Source: Aquanectria penicillioides (lineage: Eukaryota > Ascomycota > Sordariomycetes > Hypocreales > Nectriaceae). Taken from it: 64,000 bases of DNA. The translations under genes were made by a program, and so were the position numbers. The stretch lies in NCBI GenBank assembly GCA_003415625.1, contig PYIU01000011.1, positions 633,001-697,000 on the forward strand, in the 5' to 3' direction. This document shows positions 11,028-20,700 of the stretch, piece by piece (the stretch's first letter is position 1; each line of letters starts with the position of its first letter). Under the pieces are notes generated by a model. It saw only the letters and a list, made by a program, of their open reading frames with translations. It was not told the origin of the DNA and searched no databases.

Positions 11028-12370
11028 TCATGGCCAGATTGTCATTCCTAGGCTCTTGACTAGTCGTCCTCCCAGCCAAACATTTTTGATGTTGTTGGGG
11101 TCGGCGAACAGTGTCATATCACCGAGCGGAGTGTTATCCAACGCAATCATATCTGCATCCCACCCCACCGCAATCACGCCCTTCCGTGGCGCCTCTTGAC
11201 CTAGACTCTCGGCAGAGTTGATGGTGGCCGCCTCAATTGCTTGGAGCGGGGAAAGTCCGGCTTCAACAGCAAGGACAAGCCCTCCGCCGTGCTTTGAGGG
11301 GTAAAACGGAGTCTTTGGGTCGGACGAGGCCAAGCCAGTGCCCGGAGCTATCTTGACACCCCTCTTCACCACAGTCTTGTAAGAATTCCAGTGGTCGCCG
11401 CTGATCAGGACCATTTTCTGTGCTGTTGCGGGATCTATCTTGTCGAGAAACTGCAAACCAACCCCAATGATGCTTCTAGTTACGACCAATGTCATTCGTT
11501 GCTTTGCCATGACATCCGCTACCTACTCATTGATGTAGCTACGGTGCTCGATTGTGTGGGCGCCAGCTCGCAGTGCCACCATGATGCCCGACTTGCCGTG
11601 GCCATGCATGGCCACTGATCGCCCTTGAAGAGCAGCCTCCTTTAAAATAGTTTCCAGTTCCTCATTAGAGTATTCCTGTGCTGAGGGTCGTCACTTGCGC
11701 TCACAACATCTCCGGCAACTACAGCCTTGATGCAGGTTGCCCCCGCCGGATCTGCTGTCTCACTGCGCGGCGACACTCTTCAACTCCGTTGGCGATCGCA
11801 AGCGAAACAACACCAGGCCATTACTCCGTATGGCTAGGATATTGACGCGAATACACCCAATCAACTTGGAAAGAACTGGCGTCACAGCTTCCTCCAGTGA
11901 TTCCAATTGCAGCCCCAGCCCCAAAGACATTTGGCCCGATGAACAAGCCAGCTTCGACAGCGGCATGGGATTCTATCCCGAAACCACCAACTTCGCGGGC
12001 GCTGGTAAAACCGGCCATCAAATTGTCGTAGAAGCTTCGCACGTTCATTGCTCCCAGGGTGGCTGGGTGATTTTCAAGAAACGTTGTGAATTCAACTACC
12101 TGTGACCCTAGAAAGAGAGATGTGGTAGTACCAAAGACTTGGGAGGAGGACCGCAACATGCTTTTTCGGGGCCCTAATCAATGCAGTGGGTATATCTAGG
12201 CCTCGTCCAACATAGTTGATCTTGCCATCTAGCTGCGAGATGCCAACCACGGCGTGTGGGATTGGATCGCCACGTGCAGGAATTAGCAAGTCAGCGAGCA
12301 TGCAAAAAGCATCTTGGTCCTCGGTGATATCATTTGCGATAGCTAAGGATATCGGTGACCATGAACCCGC
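11028..12370 (-). pseudogene. Amidohydrolase (imidazolonepropionase-like) relic
   Basis: On the minus strand the order of motifs is that of a metal-dependent amidohydrolase (PF01979-like): N-terminal beta-sandwich LADLLIPARGDPIPHAVVG, then KHVAVLLPSLW where the first metal-binding HxH strand is expected, MAGFTSAREVGGFG, FGAGAAIGITGG, a long helix EELETILKEAAL, MHGHGKSG and GAHTIEHRSYINE (metal-binding His), and the C-terminal GLASSDPKTPF, GLVLAVEAGLSPLQAIEAAT, GWDADMIALDNTPLGDM. Frameshifts lie near 12130, 11830 and 11680, and a TAG near 11520 falls directly after YINE. The last 160 residues are one open frame ending at 11028. Such enzymes hydrolyse cyclic amides or act as dipeptidases/prolidases; the substrate cannot be told. 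The N-terminus is unclear, and I take ~12370 as the limit of legible homology. Confidence 0.8.
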
Positions 12371-13606
12371 TAGTGAGTGAACTAGTGTCACGAGACATAG
12401 GAGCACCCTACTAGTCCCGCAAGGGACGTTCGTCTTTTGCGCGACAACTGGCGTTTCTGGGTGCAACATGTGTGTGCATGTTGCACTATAACCGGAGTTG
12501 GGCTGTGGCATGTTGGTCTCGGAAAGGAACGAGCAGAAGCTGAAGCCCTCGCTTGCTCGGTTGGATGCTTTGAAGGTGGGAATATTGTAGAAAATTTTCA
12601 TTGCCGATACTCAGGATAGAAAAATCCTGTCGCTGTTCAAGGCCATTTAAAATCCACGATGCGGACTCGTTCACCCGATGTAGAAGAATGAACGCTGGAG
12701 CCACTTCAAACTGAACCTGTTGGTTTGAGCCGCGAGCCCATGACATTTTGGTCTACCTCTCCACTCTGAACAAAACGGGGTCTCTGTGATTGGATACTGT
12801 TTCTAGTCACACGTCCATTGAAAAGAAATATCACACGTTGGCTCTGTAAGACTTAGACTTTGGAAAGCGTGGCGCTTGCAACTTATAAAAAGACTTCGCG
12901 ATGGGTGTTGGAGGAATGGCCCTTGAATGATCTTTCGACATCCCTAGAAATTCATGAGCAGCATTCTCTTGTCTGACTGGAGTTAGGAAGCAGATAAAGG
13001 AGAAATCTATGACGAGAGGATGTGTTTATAACCAACAAATCAGGCTTCCACTCACCCTTACGTTATGTTCCCTGAAACCATGGTGCATTTTGAGGCTATT
13101 GAGATTGGTGCGATCCCCTGTACTGGCATGCCAGACAATATATTGCGGCGTGCTCAATAATCACAAACCTAATACACCGGGTTGTTCGGGTGACATCGTG
13201 GCCCATATGCTATACCAATTTAGGAACATGTGTCTGCTCGGGGAATCTGAAAGACTGGATTCACACTCAGCATCACATGTTTAGATGGTTGTCTAACAGC
13301 CAGGCCCGGGGCCCGCTTTCTGGCGACTTGGGGGTCATAGAACCGGCTCATTATGAGCTTTGTGTGCCAAAAAGGGAATCCACCGAGATGGTGTGAAAAA
13401 ACGGCCGAAGCGAGACGAGAAGGATTGCGCCGTAAATGCGTTTGAGATCTGAGCTTGGCCTCATCTGGCCGCCAAGACACCTCGTATTGTGCCAGGCTAT
13501 AAAGAATAAATACTAGGTGCTGCCTAGCTTGCATGCATCGCACAAATACAATCTTACACCACGTCAATTCCCGCAAATTTAAGCATCTCTTTCCACCAAG
13601 TTTCCG
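12371..13606. other. Intergenic
   Basis: No gene is supported. Scattered short frames on both strands have no domain or codon pattern. The right end is the promoter of the gene starting near 13625. Confidence 0.45.
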
Positions 13607-14467
13607 ATGACGCATCCATCCACAATGTCGGATCATCACGATTCTCCATCTCCACCTGCATCAGACACGGGATCCTTGGACGGATCGGAATATTCCGAGT
13701 CCACCGACCCACCCTATACGGCCGAGGAACTCGCGGAAATCTTCCTCGACTTTTATAAGTTCCTCACGACCCTACACTACGATGCGGCGGACCTCAAAGT
13801 GGCACCACCAGGAGGTTGGCCGGGTTTGACGCCACGGTTCTGTGCACACTTCAAGTCCGACTTTGCTCTCCAAGTCCTGCGTCACCTACCTTATTTCGAC
13901 AGCAAGAGCTGTGCGTTTATCCATTATAAATCGCAGTTGATCGACTACACCTCATATGAGCACGGAGACTTTGAGGCGGCTAGCCCGGATGAAGACTGCA
14001 TCGAAATCTGGTCCGACAAGGACGGCGAGGTTGTCGATCCAGTTCACGTCTTCCTAATTGCGTCTGGTCATGAAAGTTACGGCCGCGAGTTCTACCTAAA
14101 TGTCAAGGATGGAGAGATCACCGAGGACATGATTAGTGCTGATCAACTCTCTCCGGTCGATGTCCAGTCGTTTTTCGATTACCTCAAGGGGGAGTACCAA
14201 ACCCTGAAACTTATTCCATGTCCCGGGAGAATTTCTATCGTAGCCGATAGGGTAGAGGAACGAACCGATGAGATTTCCAAAGAAGAATTCCTCTCGCAGA
14301 CAGATAGGTGGGGGGCTGACTTGGACATTCAATACATCAGGCAAATATACCGGCAACATGGCTGGCCTAATGCATTCCGCAAGGACGAGGCCACGGCAGC
14401 TATTGATGAACTAATGGATTCTATCCGGGAGGGGCGAGGCCAATGGGAGCCTTCCGCTTGGAACTAG
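13607..14467 (+). CDS. Conserved fungal hypothetical protein, possibly SUKH/Knr4-like
   Basis: An uninterrupted 286-codon frame. Two starts are possible: ATG at 13607 (MTHPST) and ATG at 13625 (MSDHHDSP); the second is preceded by CCACA and begins the typical Ser/Pro/Asp-rich disordered leader. Residues 35-60 form an acidic/aromatic helix (EELAEIFLDFYKFLTTLHY), followed by the core: GGWPGLTPRFC, VLRHLPYF, and a beta-rich part HVFLIASGHESYGREFYLNV with KDGEI. That 'isoleucine-Ala-Ser-Gly...Tyr-Leu...DG' strand pattern resembles the SMI1/KNR4 (SUKH) fold, but I cannot prove it. It ends with an Asp/Glu-rich helical tail. No signal peptide or membrane segment, so probably cytosolic. Function unknown. 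Confidence 0.8.
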   Translation: MTHPSTMSDHHDSPSPPASDTGSLDGSEYSESTDPPYTAEELAEIFLDFYKFLTTLHYDAADLKVAPPGGWPGLTPRFCAHFKSDFALQVLRHLPYFDSKSCAFIHYKSQLIDYTSYEHGDFEAASPDEDCIEIWSDKDGEVVDPVHVFLIASGHESYGREFYLNVKDGEITEDMISADQLSPVDVQSFFDYLKGEYQTLKLIPCPGRISIVADRVEERTDEISKEEFLSQTDRWGADLDIQYIRQIYRQHGWPNAFRKDEATAAIDELMDSIREGRGQWEPSAWN

Positions 14468-14970
14468 TTGAAAGGGCAAGTCACCGGGATATGAGAGTGC
14501 TGAGACCTTGGCATATCAAAGCTACGATCCTGAGATTAAACCGTCAAGTGTGTTGCTCTTTCAGGCAGAAAGCCTGCGAGAGGTTGTAGCGCGAGTCCAG
14601 GCCAAGCCAAATAAGCGCCCCGAGCTAGTTGTTGACTTCAAAAAGTGAAGAATAAAAAACAATTCCGGATAACTACTTCGCTTGCCCCGCGGGCTCTAAT
14701 TCAGCTTGGTGGCTCTATTCCCGTCTCAGAACCGTCGGCCGGGGTCAATTCTGCCATCAATCCCCGCCCTAACGTGAAACCGCCCCGAAATTAGATTGCC
14801 ATCACAGGCCACACGAATGGGGTCCGAATAATGCCCCTGTGATCAATCTCCAAACTCCAGTGTCTTGAAATATTGGCAACTCTTCTGAAACAGGATATTA
14901 AACAAAAATGGCCCCTTCAAATCGCCGTATCCCTTCAGCATCGCCATCCTCGACAGGGTCAGCTCATCGA
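14468..14970. other. Intergenic between hypothetical gene and BTB relic
   Basis: No coding or RNA feature is seen; it holds the 3' region of the left gene and the former promoter of the BTB relic. Confidence 0.5.
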
Positions 14971-15954
14971 AATGTCAACCAAGACACCATGGCAGACCGC
15001 TCTCTCCAGCCTCCTCCAAAGCGAGAAATTTTCCGATATGAGCATCCGGTGTGGTGAACGTAGCTTTCCCGCACACCGGGCCATTGTCTGCGTGCAATCG
15101 CCATTCTTCGACACGGATCTAAGCCACAACTTCAAGGTTAGCAGCTGGAGGTCGGCTTTGATTCGGCGCCGCGTAATGGTGTAATGCTGATGATCCGTGC
15201 TAGTACAGGAAGCCACGTCTGGTGTGATTGAATTACTAGATGATCCGGATACACTGCAACGCTCTTAGAATTCCTATACACTGGAAACTATTCCATTGAC
15301 GGTCGTCCAGGCGTAGGAAGGCCATCAAACGTCGCTGCGATGCCAGCTGTTGAAGTTGAGAAGCGACTTGAGCCCCCCCCCCCCCAGTGTTTCTAGTAAC
15401 GGGTATGTATCCGCTAGGAGCGAGGCTGTGTAATGTGCTGACTAGCTTCGTAGAAATGGCGATGATGAAGACGAAGAAGATGAGGATTTTGAAGGACAAA
15501 ACCCTTCAAGTTCAGAGCCAGAGGAGGGAGATAATGAATTTGATGAAGACGCTGACCATTCGATGGGAGAAGGCCGCGACGGAGCGACTGACGAAAAGGA
15601 AGTTTGAGTCGGGCCACGGCGAGTGAGGACCTGTTCATCCCGCTTCGTCTATACATTATGGCCGACAAATTTGACGTGCCTGCGCTGAAGCTACTGTCCA
15701 GAGATCGCTTCTACCGCTTGGCAGAACTCACTTGGGAGAAATCAGATACCTTTGCAGACGTTGTCGATGAGCTCTATCTCGGCACCCCAGAAACCGATAC
15801 CGCTATGCGGGGAATTGTTTGTCGACTCGTCGGTGATAGAGTTTCCGAGCTTGCAATCCGAGACAAGATGCGAGCCGTCATGAAGAGGCATGACGATTTT
15901 GCAGTTGGTGTCATGGAGTTCATGACGTACAATACAAAGGGGGGATGCGCATGA
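14971..15954 (+). pseudogene. Decayed BTB/POZ-domain gene, paralogue of the next gene
   Basis: The ATG at 14971 opens a BTB domain (SLLQSEKFSDMSIRCGERSF, PAHRAIVCVQSPFF), followed by an intron (GTTAGC...TACAG, about 15136-15208). Exon 2 reads SGVIELLDDPDTLQR and then loses one base before LLEFLYTGNYSIDG. A homopolymer of about 14 C (from about 15371) and a probable second intron (GTATGT...CTGACTAG) follow. Then comes the acidic linker (DDEDEEDEDFEG) ending in TGA near 15606, out of frame with the C-terminal part. That part is well kept: RLYIMADKFDVPALKLLSRD to IRDKMRAVMKRHDDFAVGVM, stop at 15954. The order BTB-acidic linker-BACK-like helix matches the intact gene at 16463. At least two frame breaks make it non-functional. 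Confidence 0.85.
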
Positions 15955-16462
15955 TCGTGAGCCAGGGAAATAAGACATCACGAGAGGTCATCGGGAACTT
16001 AAAGCGGCACCAATAGCGAAAATAGACTATTTCCTAATCGCAATCTTGATTGTGCAACCATACTCTAATATGCCGAGGAGAATACTACTATACTTGATGT
16101 AGCTTCTGTTTCAACTACTTCCGGTCAGTTATGCGGCGACCCAGCCAACTCCTGGACGAGAGAAACCCCTATCGCCGAGATTGCGTGCACCAAAAAGTCA
16201 GGACAAGTCTCGCCAATCTATCTCTTGGAGCAAGGAAGTTTGCTTAGGCCTGAGGCGCAATCAATATGTACGGGCAAACTAAGAAGGGCGAGGACGAGAG
16301 ACCGGCAGTGCGACCAGCTGGCGCCACCAGTCAGTGAATCAGGTACCCGGGCATATTGATCTCATACACCAAGAAGAATAAAATATATCTCCGAAAAACA
16401 GAGAACCCAGCTCACAACGATCATCTCCTCAATTTCACTTTTCGCGGCGTGAGAAGAAGATC
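15955..16462. other. Intergenic between the two BTB paralogues
   Basis: No gene is seen. It contains the promoter of the intact BTB gene (atatttctccg region and CT-rich leader before 16463). Confidence 0.5.
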
Positions 16463-17633
16463 ATGCCTCCTGCTAAACGCAAACAGCCGTCAGTAGGGCC
16501 TTCAACAAGCAAACCCACTCCACAAGACAAGCAATGCCGTCCCCGAATCAGCCCGGCCTACGCGTCACTATCCTCCCTTCTGCTGAACAAAAAGTTTTCT
16601 GACCTGACTATTCGCTGTGGTGGAAAGAACTTTCCTGCTCATCGCGCCATCGTCTGTCCACAGTCCTCGTTTTTCGATAAGGCCCTGGGGCACGACTTCA
16701 GAGTCAGTATCTGAGACAGTCATGCATCTATGAGATTCAGGTGATTTGGTAAAACGATGCTAATCGGTATCCGGCTAGGACGCTGCCAGTAGCGTAATTG
16801 ACCTACCAGACGATGATCCAAATGCGCTACGACATTTCTTAGAGTTCCTGTATACAGGCACGTGTCAGAACTCTGTCGCATCAAACCCCGAGGAGCCACC
16901 AAAAGCTGTCAAAGCCAAAAATGCGGACGGAGGAGAAATTCTGGAGACGCCACTTGACACTTCAAACAGCGCCGAGGAAGACGCTGCTAGAGACGAAACC
17001 AAACCAAACGGCACGGGAGATGAGGATTATGCCACCGACGAGTTAGATGCTGAGATGGGCGAAGCTAGTGATGACGAAGCAGTTGAGGGAACAAGTGACG
17101 AATTTGAGGCTGACGATTTAGAGGACGAGTTGGACAAGCTAGACGAAACTTACAACCCCTCCCGTACTCGTCACAGTGATCCAGAGCCTGAAGAGGAGTA
17201 CAAGGAGTTTACCGATGGCATTCCAAGCTATGACGAAGTGGAGGATCTGCGCGCCGAAGAACGTGAAGCAAAACGGATTGAAGAACTTGCTGCTGAGCGC
17301 GAAAACCTCCTAGTTCTAGTCCGTGTATACGTCATGGCACAGAAGTTTGAAGTCCCGTCCCTAGGGCTGCTTGCTAAGTCTCGCTTCTGTCAAGTCGCAG
17401 AGTCAAGATGGGAGCAATCCGAATACTTTCCAGACATTGTCGACGAAATATATCGAACAACCAACCAACAAACTGATCCAGCTCTTCGCAACATAGTGTG
17501 TCGGCTTGTAGGTAATAAGATGCTGGATGATGGGGTTCGGGAAAGGATGAAAGCCGTCATGATGAAGCATGGAGAATTCGCCGTTGGCGCAATGGGCTAC
17601 ATGGTGGATGCTTCAAAGGAAGCGCTCAATTAG
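16463..17633 (+). CDS. BTB/POZ-domain protein (364 aa), intact
   Basis: Two exons, 16463-16702 and 16779-17633, with a 76-nt intron (GTCAGT, branch TGCTAAT, acceptor CTAG), joined in phase 0. Residues 1-33 are a basic disordered leader (MPPAKRKQPS). Residues ~34-110 are a BTB fold: SLLLNKKFSDLTIRCGGKNF, PAHRAIVCPQSSFF, VIDLPDDDPNALRHFLEFLYTG. An unusually long acidic linker follows (~residues 120-240, rich in Asp/Glu), then a helical C-terminal part (VRVYVMAQKFEVPSLGLLAK...FPDIVDEIYR...VCRLVGNKM). Fungal BTB proteins of this layout are thought to dimerise and may bring substrates to cullin-3 ligases; that role is family knowledge, not seen here. It faces the NLR-like gene tail to tail, 95 bases apart. 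Confidence 0.88.
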
Positions 17634-17728
17634 CGATGTACAAGGCTCCCAAAAGTATTCGATTAAACCACCGACGCTACTGTCTTTGTCGACAAATTCT
17701 GCCCCATCCAATTAATCCAGTGCAACAA

Positions 17729-20700
17729 TCAAAGTCCTCTATAAGCACTACCAAATCCGCCAAATATGCTGGATCTCTTCTTTCTTGGTTCCGCGGGCGG
17801 CTGGTTCGTATTTGCCCCGTAGCCTCCAGTACTACCACTTACACTGGCCCTGTTGTCTGGCACGCTCGGGCTTCCTTGCATGTTTTGACCTGGGTACATG
17901 TATCCCGGTGCACTTTGACCCTCCTGCTGCTGGGCCGAGCCTGGTGTACCGTACAGCGGTTGGGCATAGGGTTGCTGCGGCGGCCTCTGAGGCATCATTG
18001 CTGTTGGTTGGCCCTCGGGGATCATGCTTTGATATGGCCTTACGCCGCCTTGGTCGGCACCACTTCCGTACGCGGGTACATTATTGGGGTAGTTTGCACC
18101 ACTGGGAGCTCCCTGATAGCTTTGATATGGCAAGTTGTCCTGACGTTGAGAAGGCAATGTGTTGCGTTCATATGGCATACTCCCTCCGGCGTACGTGGTT
18201 TGTGCTTGGGGCTGATTAGGATATGCATTCGTCGGTGCTGGTGCTGGAGGCTGGCCAGCCATGCCTTGGCTATTAGCAGGTGGATATTGAGGTGCTGCTT
18301 GATGAGGATACTGCTGCTGGCTTGCGATGTGATTGTCGTAGTCGGGACTGTTGGACTGCATTGGCAACGATGGATTCTGTGCTGATGGGGCTGGTTTTCT
18401 CCTAATTGGAGTCTCTCGACCTTGCGGCCTGGGAGAGCCCTGTGACGGGGGCGGGGTTCCTTGATCAGCGATGTTGTATGTTTGACCCTGCGGCATGTAT
18501 GAAGAATACTGGCTAGTCGGCGCCGCTGCATTGTTGGAAGTTGACACCTGGGGTTGCGATGGTGGGAATAGACTCGCTGAAAATTGTCCCGCGTCTAGTT
18601 CCGGAATGCCGTTGAATGATGCATTTGCATACATGGCTGACTGGGAAACACCAGGGCCAGTCTCCGTATCCAAGCTTGATGCTTCAGTTGTAGGAGTGGT
18701 ATCACCCTCGGAGACTCCAAGCCCGCTGTCTGCACCAAACGTGACCTCGGACTCAGTATCATGCTGCTCCCCGTCGACAGTTGTAGTCTCAGACGATTCT
18801 CCATCGTCTTTATGCTCTCGTGACGCTACAATTCCTTCTTCGACAACACGAGTAACTTCCGTGTTCCCTGAATCCATAGCTTTCTTCAACGATGTCAGGA
18901 TGAATGAAATGTGAGTGACTAGGATATTCACTGAATCTTCATCCTCTGCCTCTATGGCAGCCTGCAGGGCATTCACGCCATCATTAGTTGAGTGCATCAC
19001 ATCCGCGCCTTTGTCCAGCAAGAACTGCACCAATTCATGGTCTCCAGACTCTGCTGCTGTGATCAATGCTGTCTCACCATTCTCGCCTGTTGCGTTCACG
19101 TCGGCACCGGCAACCAGGAATTTCTCGAAATGGCTCAGATGGGATATAAACTCGGCGGCATAGATCAGCGCCGTGCACCGATTCTCGCCACCGACAGCGT
19201 TGACATCTGCATCTGCGTCGATGAGCAGATCCAGAATCTCCTCTTCGATGTGAATAGCGGCCGCAAGGATGGGAGGAGCATGGTCGCCTCCACCTAGATC
19301 AGGATCTGCGTTGTGTTGGAGCAGTAGCTCGACGATATCGCGATGACCAGCTTCAGTAGCACCTTGTAGCGCAGTTCCTTGGGGGAAATTTTCGTTGGTG
19401 GTAAAGGCGTTTACATCGGCCCCCCGGTTAAGAAGCTCTTGGACAACATCCATATGGCCTTCGGCGGAAGCGGCCTGAATGGCCCAGCCATCAGGAGAAT
19501 TGACTTCTGCACCATGATCTAATAGCAGTTTTAAAAGTTCGATAGTTCCGTCATGGGCCGAAGCTGTCAGAGCGTTTCCATATCTTTGCCTTGTTAGCAT
19601 AGACCACTTCAATATGTTCAGTTTAGTAAGTCACTTACGCGTATCCAGTAGCTTCTGAATCGGCCCCGAATTTCTCCAAGAGAAGCTTTACGGTGCTGTA
19701 CTTTTCCTTGTCCGTGGCATCATACAATGCATTGTTTCGTTGTTGGGCCGATATCTCTCCGTTCGCGTAGTCCCACAGTGCCTCCATGATATCATCCCTC
19801 TCCTCGGCGCCTTTGGCCGCCTGATGGAAGGCCTCGTTGCAATCCAAGTCATTACGCTTCTCCAGCAGAATCATGACGATGTCCCAGTTTGCGTTCTCAG
19901 CTGCCATGTCTAGGGCAGATTGGAAATCTCCCCGCTCGTGTTCAAATGCCAACAACTTCTTGAATGTGTCCATTCTGCCAGCATCTGCAGCAGAGATCAT
20001 GGCCTTGCTGTACTCTTCAGTTGTGAGAACACTTGCATACTCTTGCATCAAATACTCCAGCATCGACGCATCAGACATCTCTGCTGCCTGTGCCAAAGGA
20101 GATTTGACATTGTCTCTCTCGGTCTTCAGCGACACGCCCTTTTCGACGAGAAGCTTGACTGCATCGAATTTGCCAGAGGAAATCGCAGCGTTGATGACAA
20201 AGTTGGAATAGTCAGAGTATGCATTGGGGTTTGCCTTTCGGGCAATCAGTTTCTTCATGACATCGACATGGCCTTCTTCAGCTGCCATATGGAGAGGGGT
20301 ATCATAAGAGTCTTCTTCGCAGCTGTTTACCACAGCACCCCGGTCTAGGAGGAGCTCGACGATATTCGGACGACCGAAAGCGGCTGCCAGGTGAAGCTAA
20401 ATGGTGTTAGTTATATGCTGAAATCAAATTAACGCCATATTCAGAACACATACCGGTGTGTTATCAAAAGAATCCTTCTCGTGGATCTCTTTCTGGTAGA
20501 CATCGTTATCGAGGAGAGTAACAACTAGTTGTCGAAAACCGATGGAAGACGCGACATGTAGAGCGGTAAAAGTTCTAGGCTCGTAGTACTCAAACGCCCT
20601 TGTCAACCGGGTGTATTTCACAAGCCAACGGGCCCTAATAATGGACCCTGACTTCCAAAAATCAACCTCTTGGCCTAGTTCGTCGGCCAGCTCAGGAGTT

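Noticed and set aside
17636..18385. Plus-strand frame of 249 codons rich in Cys, Trp and Leu
   Set aside because: It lies antisense to the Pro/Gln-rich tail of the NLR-like gene and shows no domain.
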